NCBI GenBank assembly: GCA_900317745.1
Contig: ONHW01000013.1
Location: 1 to 64,000 of the forward strand
Reading direction: 5' to 3'
From: an uncultured Bacteroidales bacterium
GTDB lineage: Bacteria > Bacteroidota > Bacteroidia > Bacteroidales > Paludibacteraceae
Length of the DNA: 64,000 nt
Below the pieces are notes generated by a model. It had not been told where the DNA came from, searched no databases, and worked only from the letters and a program-made list of their open reading frames with translations. Position numbers and translations under genes: made by a program. How positions within the stretch are numbered: the stretch's first letter is position 1; each line of letters starts with the position of its first letter. Positions 8,301 to 16,222 of this stretch are shown in pieces.

Positions 8301-10135
8301 TTTGTATTATTGTCCAAATCTGTCCAATAGTCGTTGCGAGCATTAATGCCTCCTGCGCCTACAAGATTGTAACCCAAATTCCAATCAGTATTGTTTTCAG
8401 AGAAATCAATGTGATACAATTCAGAGCAAGCACCCTCAAAATGCAGCGCTACCAAATCAATATTATAGAAAGCACCAAGGTCAACTACAAACCAGCAGTC
8501 ATACACACGCGAGTCATCCACATTACCATTTGTCGGAGATCCTTGCCATACAGAACCCATATTACCATCCACAGCATGGAACGCATTCGTGCCATTTGGA
8601 GTATAATCTGATTGAGCGACAATCTTATTATCGGTTGATATGTTCGTACTTAATGCCAGATTTGCGCTTGTCACGCCTAAAATCTGAACTGCACTTGAAC
8701 GAATTGATCCATTATAAGCAACAATGCTCGCATTACCTACTTGATCCGGAATATACGTATTACCGCTCATGTGACCAGCCGTAGTAGGAGTAATCTCATA
8801 GGATACAGTTTCGTCCATAGGATCACCTTTCTGATCTTTCGGGGTTGCTGTCAAAACTACGCCCTCACCGCCGACCAAAGCCTTGGTATCAGCTGCAGAA
8901 AGTGTAATAGATGTTAAAACAGATACACCTGAATACATAGCACGTAACTCATATAAGGAATAGCCATAATTGCTCTCTCCACGCTCTGTTCCATAGATAC
9001 GTAAGTATTGAGCTGCATAGTCAAATCCCAATTCAATTGTTTGCTCATAGGGGAAGCCTGCCAGTGTTTCGCTCACATGCTTTATAGTTGTAAAGTTCGT
9101 GCCATCATCAGAAATCTGGATATCATAGGTTTTGATATATGCGCCTTCGTGAACCAATTGTACAGTATTGAATTTTTTCCTTGCACCAAAATCAACACAA
9201 ATCCACTGAGGATCCACCTTGTGCTCTGATTCCCAGCGGGAACCAGTGTTATTATCAATCGCACTACCTGCTGTTCCGGAAGAAGCTATTGCAGATGCTC
9301 CGGCAGAGGCTAATGCTATATTCGCATTCTCCGTAGTAGTAGCCGTACATGCACCTACTACATAATAAATCATGTTGGCATCCGAAGTACTCATGCTCTC
9401 TGCAGTCATCTCATTACCCGGCATATTGGTGTCGCTATACAAGAAGCGCAGATACCACTCAGCATCAACAGTAGGGTTGTTAATAGTATAAGAATAACCA
9501 CCTGCACCATTAGAGGTCATTGCGTAGTTACCAACACCAATAATCTGAACTTCTGCAAAATCAAGATTATATCCGGTTAGACTACGCAGATTGATTATTG
9601 CTTTGCTGTCTTCATAGTCAATCTGATAATACACATGCTTGGCTGACGGGTTACCGAAATGTCCCTTTGCACCAAAACACTCGCTTGCACGGGCTGGTTC
9701 GGGATCGGGATCATCGCCACCACTGCCCGGATCGGGATCACCACCGCCTTCACATGTATTTTCCCAATCAATATCCACATTTTGCACTGCCGTGAAAGCG
9801 ACCTCACCCGGCATCATGATATATAAAGGATTATAAATCGTTCCCGGTGTTCCAGCGATATCCACGGTGATAGTTTTTTTATCATTACTTACTGTGGAAT
9901 GAGGTAACATCTGGTAACCACCGACACCATTTACATTCATGTAACATCCGGCCGATAAAGCATCCATGGCATCCGTAGAGGTAAGCTTGATTTGGTAATT
10001 ACCTTCTGAAACCTTGTAGGCGGAGAAATAGACCGTATGTCCTCCTGCAGTCATTTCGTAGTTGCAGTACTTAGTTCCTGCCCATCCCATCACACTTGCG
10101 CATAAGAGCGCAAAAAGAAATGTTAATTTTTTCAT
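5393..10135 (-). CDS. Giant secreted multidomain glycan-binding protein (three F5/8C, FnIII, jelly-roll modules)
   Basis: A 1,580-residue exported protein. Order: signal peptide (1-20); an N-terminal module ending PLYIMMPGEV (21-128) shared with the next gene upstream; an acidic Pro/Gly linker (129-147); a second such module (150-262); F5/8C (about 268-400); a Big-like domain (405-490); F5/8C (493-640); FnIII (645-735); F5/8C (739-880); FnIII (885-975); a jelly-roll module (980-1125); FnIII; a second jelly-roll module (1220-1370); a C-terminal beta domain; and the shared C-terminal motif (NGQLFILRDNVVYTVQG). No catalytic domain is seen. Being last in the beta-glucan locus, it probably binds glucan at the surface or outside the cell; this is inference. 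It lies 24 bp after the upstream gene, so cotranscription is likely. Confidence 0.85.
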   Translation of the reverse strand: MKKLTFLFALLCASVMGWAGTKYCNYEMTAGGHTVYFSAYKVSEGNYQIKLTSTDAMDALSAGCYMNVNGVGGYQMLPHSTVSNDKKTITVDIAGTPGTIYNPLYIMMPGEVAFTAVQNVDIDWENTCEGGGDPDPGSGGDDPDPEPARASECFGAKGHFGNPSAKHVYYQIDYEDSKAIINLRSLTGYNLDFAEVQIIGVGNYAMTSNGAGGYSYTINNPTVDAEWYLRFLYSDTNMPGNEMTAESMSTSDANMIYYVVGACTATTTENANIALASAGASAIASSGTAGSAIDNNTGSRWESEHKVDPQWICVDFGARKKFNTVQLVHEGAYIKTYDIQISDDGTNFTTIKHVSETLAGFPYEQTIELGFDYAAQYLRIYGTERGESNYGYSLYELRAMYSGVSVLTSITLSAADTKALVGGEGVVLTATPKDQKGDPMDETVSYEITPTTAGHMSGNTYIPDQVGNASIVAYNGSIRSSAVQILGVTSANLALSTNISTDNKIVAQSDYTPNGTNAFHAVDGNMGSVWQGSPTNGNVDDSRVYDCWFVVDLGAFYNIDLVALHFEGACSELYHIDFSENNTDWNLGYNLVGAGGINARNDYWTDLDNNTKVRYVRFWSTKAATEWGMKLFEFEVYGTEWTSGDEEAPVMVSASLVSSTVNSAVIAVSATDNEEVARYHVVDATNGIDANFTPSDGKITITGLTYGTDYNFTITVKDASGNESENSIVVAVSTPFDSSINLALNQPSEGGYYDNNPAESADKANDGNNGTSWVTYGDHAASLDWWIVDLGQIYNLTNITALWANDAYATSYILQTRIEAPSADDKADDAAWVTLATVSGVTAGEEKSTNVSGIGRYVRFRATSFAGGFFRLREFRVYASGVAEVDTEAPVMSSASLVSNTDVQAVIAVGATDNVGIARYHVVDAGNSFDGNFVAEEGRITVTGLTGGTSYTLVITAVDLFGNVSANSKSVAVTTTAHYTAPQAACAAPTWPANQVKAMYSPTYDADYNHQDWGGGTIYTQETYGKKYITNANGYFGSAGFSLNCLMMEKLHYDIWIADDATIRFVPIWGGAEQGITKSLTGQQWNSIDIDLSEYTNVTDWGNVYQMKIDHAYNLTFWVANAYFYRETAIVDTEAPTAFTASVAEVGFYSVKVTAQASDNSGAVNFAVKNGEEVLATGAAATGVATTITVNNLTPGTAYNLSVVAYDDANNTTSPIALNATTKFVPAPIVPDFNAKDVLPIFTDAMACVVSNIHSGGWGETTQHEWLQIAPNDKVFYAQNFNYAGWHSWGGGNINASAMDFLHVDIYSTGMTQVNVTPISPGPVEGSATITLTPNTWTSADIPLSAYAANNIDLSNIFQFKFMGAVGGNELMIDNFYFFRYQAKSNVDGWATFASPVAVKVPSGITVYKAVYEQDGDDEILRLTPAGDVIPANTGALLQCVSVSTNYPFTLATSDEAEAAESAFSGNNLVGCAVKTDISAVAATHDIFALRHSDLFGYSGFFLYSGTIVNAGKAYLPLPKDDATPAPSRRVRFVIDATDAATAIDANALEATHVTKFVQNGQLFILRDNVVYTVQGERVK

Positions 10136-10159
10136 TGTATCAAGAATTTAAGATTTTGT

Positions 10160-11203
10160 TCATAATTGAATGCCACTAACATTATACCGCACACCATTCT
10201 TTTCGATGTACAGCACGCCGTTGAGCATTACTTTGCGGACAGCGGGTTGTGCTGTCTGATCTGTCAGGCCTGTTGACTCACTATTGGATGCACCGACCGT
10301 GTAATTGACATCAATACGGGCTGCATTGCCGGTATAAGCAACATAGAAGAAGAACGGCAGCAATGTTCCCTCCTCATACTCATCAGCAGTGGTATAAGTA
10401 GCGCTTTTGCCTTGCGCCTGCATAGTGCGGAAAGCGCCGTTGTTGATGTTCAGTTGCGGATTAGCACCCTCAAGATCCTTATCCCAACTGATAGCGAAGC
10501 TCAGCGTGTGATCCACATTGCGGGTAACGCTCCATGTGAACGTTGCCACCTCCATAACCTCTTTACCTGCAAAAGTGGCAGGAGTGAGGTGCTCCTCGTC
10601 CTTGAACGTAGCAGTAACCGTCACGTTGGATGCCGGCATAATGAACTTGCCTTTGCTTACATGCACTTCGTTCTCATCGGCATCGGTCACCAGCCACTTG
10701 GCAAGCTGCTTGCCTGCATCGGGCGTAGCGGTGAGAACCACCTCTGTGCCGTAAGTAGCTTTATCCACATTGGCAGCGATCATACCTCCTGATGCGGGTT
10801 GCAACACGGTGATGGTATATTCCGTAACATCGGTGGAGCATAATCCCCACTCTACATCGGTGAGCATACCAAAATTAACCTCACCCGGCATCATCACATA
10901 CAGCGGTGTGTAGAAATACGGATCGGTAGCCGACGTAAACGTGAGAATCAACGACTTGTTGTCCGCGCCTTGCGTCATGAACTCGCGCAAGTCGTGGTTG
11001 CCGTCGCTGAGCGTCATGAACGAGCCGCCGAGACCGGCAAGTTCGACATCCGCCTCGATAGTCATCTTGTATGTACCGCTCAGCAGTTCGCACGTCAGGT
11101 AGATGGTGTTGTCTGCCTGTGTGAGAGGTTCTTGACAATACTGCTTCGCCGAAGCGAACATGGTCGCTGCAAGAGCAAGCGTAAGAAGTAAGATTTTTTT
11201 CAT
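10160..11203 (-). CDS. Secreted protein with MMPGEV module and InlB-type repeat
   Basis: 347 residues, starting at the ATG at 11203 because it gives a clean signal peptide (MKKILLLTLALAATMFASA); an upstream ATG at 11236 would put 11 polar residues before it. Residues 20-125 form the YC...PLYVMMPGEV module also found at the start of the 1,580-residue protein. Residues about 135-205 form an InlB B-repeat-like domain (GT-V-LTATP...F). A third beta-rich region (215-320) resembles no family I can name. It ends with the shared motif (NGVLYIEKNGVRYNVSG). It is the middle gene of three large secreted-protein genes, probably one transcript. Confidence 0.8.
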   Translation of the reverse strand: MKKILLLTLALAATMFASAKQYCQEPLTQADNTIYLTCELLSGTYKMTIEADVELAGLGGSFMTLSDGNHDLREFMTQGADNKSLILTFTSATDPYFYTPLYVMMPGEVNFGMLTDVEWGLCSTDVTEYTITVLQPASGGMIAANVDKATYGTEVVLTATPDAGKQLAKWLVTDADENEVHVSKGKFIMPASNVTVTATFKDEEHLTPATFAGKEVMEVATFTWSVTRNVDHTLSFAISWDKDLEGANPQLNINNGAFRTMQAQGKSATYTTADEYEEGTLLPFFFYVAYTGNAARIDVNYTVGASNSESTGLTDQTAQPAVRKVMLNGVLYIEKNGVRYNVSGIQL

Positions 11204-11269
11204 GTCAGTAAGATTTAATTGTTTTTTAGCAAGCACAGGAGGATACCATCCTCCCGTGCCTAAATAGGA

Positions 11270-14200
11270 TTAGCGCACTACAGCACCCTGGATGGTGTAA
11301 ACTACACCGTCGCGGAGGATGAAGAGTGAGCCGTTCTCGATGAACTTCGTAGCCGGAGCAGCAGCGTTGATTGCGTCAACTGCGGTGCCACCATCAACCT
11401 TGTAGAAGTACACGTTGTCAACGAACAGGCTATTGCCACCAACAGGCACATTGAACTTGAACTGGTAGATGTTGCTCCAATCGATACCTGCCGATTCGTA
11501 CTCGCTGAGTGCGATATCCAGTGCATTCCACTGGCCGGGAGTAAGTGCCTTGGCAATAACTTTCTCCTTACCCGGGCTGATCGGGGTAACAGAAACTGAG
11601 GTCATTGCCTGAGTATAGACATCAACGTGGAGATACTCCATATCCGTTGCGTTGACAGCCGGGTTCAGTTCCCAACCGAGGTAGTTGAAGTTGGTGAAGT
11701 AGAACACATGGTCGCCTTCAGCCAGTTCACCGGCAGTTACCTGTGTAGATTGTCCCCAACCACCGATATTGATACCGGGACCACCATCGAGTGCATCGCA
11801 GAATACGGGCACAGCCTGTTTGCCTGTGAAGTCAGGCGTAGGAGCCGGAGCCGGTGCAGCAAGCGTCTTTGCACTAACAGCAACAGGATCGGCTGCATTG
11901 CCCGCCTCATCCTTGGCAATTACGGAGAAGTTATACTCGGTGTTCGGGAGCAATCCGGGAACAGTTACATTAACCGTTGCACCACTTGCGCCACCGGCTG
12001 TTGCATAAACGTGATCGTTGGCAACAACTTCAACCATATAAGCGCCGGAGTTATCCTTAGCCGACACAGCAAGAACTACAGAGAAGATATCTTCCGAAAC
12101 TTTTGCTGCCGTTACGTCGGTCGGTTTCTCGTCGTCAACCAGAGCAGTTGTACGGTAGAAATATACGTTATCGACGCAGATATGCTCGCCTACCAATCCA
12201 CCTGCCTGATAGCCCTCGATTGCATACTGGAAGAGATTCGTCCAGTTCTGAGCGCCGAAGTCAGCCATATCGATATCAAACGAGTTCCACTTCTCTGCTT
12301 CGAGATTTAGTGTCTTTCTAACTTCAGCACCACCGGTAATCGGGCGGAAAGTAATCGAACCTGCAGCAGAAGCATATACATCAATGTGGATTTTCTCCAT
12401 CGTAGCAACAGATGTCGCAGCGAACTGTACACCAATCATACCGTTGCGGTAGAGGTTGTAATGCAGGAAGTGATCTTCACCAACAGTCTCTTCGGTCAGC
12501 GTAGGATTTTCCCACCAGCCTTCGTTGTAGGAGTTCAGCGAAGCAGGAGCGAACTCGTAAGCGTCGCTATAGAGGCTCTTGACTTGTGCAGCCGGCCATG
12601 TGGGTACGGGTGCAGCGGTTGTAGGAACAATGTGGTGCTCCTCGGTAGTTACAGCCACGGTCTTGCTGTTGGCTGACTCATTATTCGCACCATCAATAGC
12701 CGTGATAACAAAGTTATAGGTAGTAGAAGCTGTCAGCCCTGTCAAAGTGATCTTACCATCAGCAGGCAATAGTTTCTTGTCAATACTATTGGCTGTCTCC
12801 ACAACGCGGAACGCAGCCACCTCATGGTTGTCGGTAGCGGCAACTGCAATCACGGCATTGTCCCAACCTGCACTAACCAGTTCGGCACTAACCATAACGG
12901 GTTTCTCGTTGTCATCCACATCCACCCATTCGGTACCAAACACGCGTACCTCTTTCAGACGGAAGAAGTTAGCAGACTTTGTTAACGAGTGAATACGTAC
13001 ATAGCGTGCAGCAGCCTTCACAACATTGAACTGCTCGCTGTTAATCGTTATTCCACTCTGCTCGGCAACAGTTGTCCACGCCTCGTCATCGGCAGCCTGT
13101 TCGGCTGTCGGAGCCTCAGCGCGCACTTGCAGGATGTAACTTGTGGAGGTCGGATCGCCCCACAATACATCAATCGCTTCTACATTATATTTGCCACCAA
13201 GGTCGATATATGCCCACTCTACCGATGCCGATTGATCGGCGTATGTCACCCATTGGGTGTTCGCATCACCATCCACCATCTTGCTTGACAACTCGCCTTG
13301 GTTGCCCGGCTCATAACCTGCAACAACAGGCTTGTTCAGGGCGAGGTTGTCACTCGATACACCATAGATAGTGAGGGATTCGCTTATATCGCCTGCCTTG
13401 GCAGTAATGACAGCAGCGCCAGCTTTGGCGGGAGTATATTTACCGTCTGCCACTACTCCGGCATCAGCCGGACTAACCTCAAACGAGATAACAGCATCCA
13501 TGTTCTTGTTCAGTTGGTCCTTGGCTTGTGCAGTGAGTGTCACGCTCTCGCCTATCTTCGCAAATGACGATGCCGCACTAAGAGCGATACGAGTCAGTAC
13601 AGCATCAGATGAACATTTGGTACCATAAGTGTATTCAAACGTGAGTGTAGGCCATGCATTGCCATCCTTACTGGTAGCATACTCAATGATCTGACTTGTC
13701 ACATAGATCTTCGTGCCCTGCTCAAGAGTCTTACCCTCTTTTAGGGAAAGTGTAATGGTATTTGAGCCACCACATGCCAAATCAAAATACGTAGCCGCAT
13801 CTTCGCGTGCCTCACCTACTTTAATCTTGTCGATGTTAATGCCATTGCCACGGAAATGCGTGGCTTCATCTGCACCGCCAAGGGTCTCGCTGATAGTGAT
13901 TACCACCGCACCGGCATCGTTGGTTTCCCATGTGAATGCAGCTTCGGTGTTACCGCTACTCATAATTTCACCGCAATACTCGGATGTAGGTTCAGCATTA
14001 CCGCCACCACCTTCGGTGCCGTCTTCATAGTACACTGTGAACACAGCAGTGCCTGTCCCGTGCGTAACGGTTACTTCCGTTTCCTTTGCAGTAAAAGCAC
14101 TCAGATAAAGCACCATACCCGCACCTTGAGCAGCATATTTGCCAGAAGGAAGAGAACAGTCGCTTACCGCAGCAGGGAAAGTGGTGTAAATACCGGCTTC

Positions 14201-14383
14201 GTCAGCAAAGCCCGGCTTTTGGATGTTCACTACAGCCTGCCCATCCGCCAAAGTCATTTTGTACTTGTTGGCATACGCGCCGCCTCCGGCGCCGTCGCCC
14301 AACCAAGCATAGCCACTCCAATCAATGGCGAAGCTCATCATGCTTGCGCACAAAAGTGCACATAAGAATGAAAGTTTTTTCAT
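11270..14383 (-). CDS. Large secreted glycan-binding protein (F5/8C, FnIII and jelly-roll modules)
   Basis: 1,037 residues with a Sec signal peptide (1-19). Order: N-terminal beta module (20-125); glycine-rich linker; a YC-type module (132-265); Big-like domain (268-350); F5/8C domain (about 355-490, NLALNKPV...ATRYVRI type); FnIII (495-590); jelly-roll module (590-745, ends VDNVYFYR); FnIII (750-840); second jelly-roll module (845-1000, ends VDNVYFYK); and the shared motif (NGSLFILRDGVVYTIQG). It is a shorter paralogue of the 1,580-residue protein, lacking two F5/8C domains. The tandem jelly-roll modules after TWPA-x-QVK segments are very alike in both proteins. A role in holding beta-glucan is inferred from domain type and position. 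Confidence 0.85.
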   Translation of the reverse strand: MKKLSFLCALLCASMMSFAIDWSGYAWLGDGAGGGAYANKYKMTLADGQAVVNIQKPGFADEAGIYTTFPAAVSDCSLPSGKYAAQGAGMVLYLSAFTAKETEVTVTHGTGTAVFTVYYEDGTEGGGGNAEPTSEYCGEIMSSGNTEAAFTWETNDAGAVVITISETLGGADEATHFRGNGINIDKIKVGEAREDAATYFDLACGGSNTITLSLKEGKTLEQGTKIYVTSQIIEYATSKDGNAWPTLTFEYTYGTKCSSDAVLTRIALSAASSFAKIGESVTLTAQAKDQLNKNMDAVISFEVSPADAGVVADGKYTPAKAGAAVITAKAGDISESLTIYGVSSDNLALNKPVVAGYEPGNQGELSSKMVDGDANTQWVTYADQSASVEWAYIDLGGKYNVEAIDVLWGDPTSTSYILQVRAEAPTAEQAADDEAWTTVAEQSGITINSEQFNVVKAAARYVRIHSLTKSANFFRLKEVRVFGTEWVDVDDNEKPVMVSAELVSAGWDNAVIAVAATDNHEVAAFRVVETANSIDKKLLPADGKITLTGLTASTTYNFVITAIDGANNESANSKTVAVTTEEHHIVPTTAAPVPTWPAAQVKSLYSDAYEFAPASLNSYNEGWWENPTLTEETVGEDHFLHYNLYRNGMIGVQFAATSVATMEKIHIDVYASAAGSITFRPITGGAEVRKTLNLEAEKWNSFDIDMADFGAQNWTNLFQYAIEGYQAGGLVGEHICVDNVYFYRTTALVDDEKPTDVTAAKVSEDIFSVVLAVSAKDNSGAYMVEVVANDHVYATAGGASGATVNVTVPGLLPNTEYNFSVIAKDEAGNAADPVAVSAKTLAAPAPAPTPDFTGKQAVPVFCDALDGGPGINIGGWGQSTQVTAGELAEGDHVFYFTNFNYLGWELNPAVNATDMEYLHVDVYTQAMTSVSVTPISPGKEKVIAKALTPGQWNALDIALSEYESAGIDWSNIYQFKFNVPVGGNSLFVDNVYFYKVDGGTAVDAINAAAPATKFIENGSLFILRDGVVYTIQGAVVR

Positions 14384-14439
14384 AATGGTTAATTTTTAAG
14401 GGTTGATTATTAGGGTAATTGTTTGTTGTTATATTGCGT

Positions 14440-14469
14440 CATTTCGACATTTCGATATTTCGACATCGG
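14440..14469. repeat. Octad repeat downstream of the GH30 gene
   Basis: ATTTCGAC / ATTTCGAT / ATTTCGAC units with an 8-bp period, between the GH30 stop and the next gene. Read on the minus strand the unit is TCGAAATG or TCGAAATA, close to the TCGAGATN unit on the other side of GH30 but in opposite orientation. Confidence 0.8.
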
Positions 14470-14478
14470 CTGCGGGAG

Positions 14479-16125
14479 TTAATCGGGCAGCGTTACTTCG
14501 ATGGTCTCTACGCAGTTGGCGGGCAGATGGATGGTAGCAAAGTAATTACCCAACTGCAGGTTGAAGGAGCAAGGCTCTTGCGCGCGGTTGAGCATGTTGA
14601 TTGCGTAGGATGTTTGATGTTTGATGTTTGATGTTTGACTGCTGACTGCTTTCTTCACCGCGCAGACATGCAGGTCGGGGTTATCGGCAATGGTGGTTAC
14701 GCCAAGCGCGATGTCACCCGGGCGCATGGAGCGCGAGAAGTGACGGAAAGCGTAGTGGTACGGCGTGAAATAGATGATATCGTTGTTGTAGTCAATCATC
14801 ACTTGTGCACCGCAGTAGTTCTGTACGTGAGTAGGTCCGCCGATAGAGTCAAGCACGCTGTTCCAATCAATATACCCGGTCATCCAGTGGTTGACACCAT
14901 CAATGATATACTGAGCGTAACGGTGTACGGGCGAATATTTCGGGTGCCACTCAGGCCACCAGGGTGTCGAGTAAGCCCAATCGGTAGCGTTTTCGCCCCA
15001 CCAGAATGCGTCGTTGTTGAACCATCCGGACTCCTGATAGCCGGCATAATCACTCACTCCGGGCCAGCAGGGACGACCGAGGTTATCCACGCAACCTTCG
15101 GTGTGCATCAGGATCTTGTCGGGATAGAGTGCGTGCAGCGAGTCAAGGATCTCGGGGAAACAGGAAACGGTTGATCCGTACCAGTGCAAGGCGGTGCCGG
15201 CGGTATAGCGGTTGGCGTCGGCATTGCGGTCATAGACGGCTGCGGTATAACGGTCCGCCTCGAAGGTATTCTGATCGAAGCAGAAGATCTGCACGTCAGG
15301 AAAATCCTGCGCCAGTGTGGGGCCGAGATACTTGCCGATGAACTCCGCCTCTGCGTCAGGCGTAAGATCCATGCTCTCCCACGAGCCGTCGTTACCCATC
15401 GGTTCGTTCTCGGGCGTTACAGCCCAGAACTCTACTCCTGCGTCGCGGTACGCCTGGAGGTACTTGGCAAAGTAGCGTGCGAATGCATCATAATACTTAG
15501 GCAGCAATGCTCCGCCACGGCGGTTGTCGTGGTCGTAGAAGAGGTTGTTGTCCTTCATCCATGCAGGTGCAGTCCACGGCGAACCGAGAAGACGCCAAGT
15601 GGGATCGGATTGCGAGGCTTTGATGTCAGCCACCTCGCGGATGAACTGATACATATCGAAACTCTCGTCTTTGATCTGCGGATAAACGGCTTTGTCCCAG
15701 CCGTCCTGATGTACGGCGAGCGAGAAATACTTCAGCGAATCGTCGCCGGGTATATCATCGTAGGAATAATGCCCTTTCAGGGTAAAATCGCTTGAACCGA
15801 TCACCGTACGGGTAGCGGAGAAGTTCGCACCTTCCTCGCCGAACAGTTCGTGAAGCACCATCTTACGCTGCTCGGGAACCAGACAAGCCAGCACGAAAGC
15901 CGAACTCTCGGTGATGGATGCACCGAAGCCGTCAATCGTCTGGCGCTCGTCGGCAGGATTGACAGTTACCAGAGCCACAGGTGCTTTGCCCTTGCGGAAA
16001 GTGATATCGTCCTGCAGGGCATACTTGTCGCCCGCCTCGCTGGTGAGGCGTACCTCGGTAGTGGTAACGCGATTGCAAGCTGCAAGCGTAACCAGTAATG
16101 CGGAGATAAGATAAATGTTTTTCAT
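14479..16125 (-). CDS. GH30 family beta-glucosidase/glucanase lipoprotein
   Basis: 548 residues with a lipoprotein signal (MKNIYLISALLVTLAAC). The catalytic TIM barrel shows DGFGASITESSA at its start, the acid/base E241 in TPENEP and the nucleophile E343 in MHTEGC, both typical of GH30. In laminarin loci GH30 enzymes usually remove beta-1,6-linked glucose branches or act as exo-glucosidases; which applies here cannot be told from sequence. A 42-bp tract (14609-14650, six GATGTTT/GACTGCT heptads) is read in frame near the C terminus as a Ser/Gln/His-rich insert (SSQTSNIKHQTS). 8-bp repeats lie on both sides of the gene. It follows the phosphorylase gene in the locus. Confidence 0.92.
   Translation of the reverse strand: MKNIYLISALLVTLAACNRVTTTEVRLTSEAGDKYALQDDITFRKGKAPVALVTVNPADERQTIDGFGASITESSAFVLACLVPEQRKMVLHELFGEEGANFSATRTVIGSSDFTLKGHYSYDDIPGDDSLKYFSLAVHQDGWDKAVYPQIKDESFDMYQFIREVADIKASQSDPTWRLLGSPWTAPAWMKDNNLFYDHDNRRGGALLPKYYDAFARYFAKYLQAYRDAGVEFWAVTPENEPMGNDGSWESMDLTPDAEAEFIGKYLGPTLAQDFPDVQIFCFDQNTFEADRYTAAVYDRNADANRYTAGTALHWYGSTVSCFPEILDSLHALYPDKILMHTEGCVDNLGRPCWPGVSDYAGYQESGWFNNDAFWWGENATDWAYSTPWWPEWHPKYSPVHRYAQYIIDGVNHWMTGYIDWNSVLDSIGGPTHVQNYCGAQVMIDYNNDIIYFTPYHYAFRHFSRSMRPGDIALGVTTIADNPDLHVCAVKKAVSSQTSNIKHQTSYAINMLNRAQEPCSFNLQLGNYFATIHLPANCVETIEVTLPD
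14609..14650. repeat. In-frame heptad tract inside GH30
   Basis: Exactly six 7-bp units (four GATGTTT then two GACTGCT), 42 bp, so the reading frame is kept. It falls in the C-terminal beta domain, away from the active site. Confidence 0.9.
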
Positions 16126-16143
16126 TGCTTATAGTTCTTTTGA

Positions 16144-16218
16144 GGCGAGATTTCGAGATTACGAGATATCGAGATGTCGAGATAACGAGATATCGAGATG
16201 TCGAGATATCGAGATGTC
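16144..16218. repeat. Octad repeat upstream of the GH30 gene
   Basis: Nine units of an 8-bp repeat (CGAGATTT, CGAGATTA, CGAGATAT, CGAGATGT and variants) fill the gap between the phosphorylase stop and the GH30 start. Confidence 0.9.
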
Positions 16219-16222
16219 AAAA

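Noticed and set aside
14440-14469. Insertion sequence ends around GH30
   Set aside because: No transposase and no defined terminal inverted repeat with target duplication; the flanks are simple 8-bp repeats.
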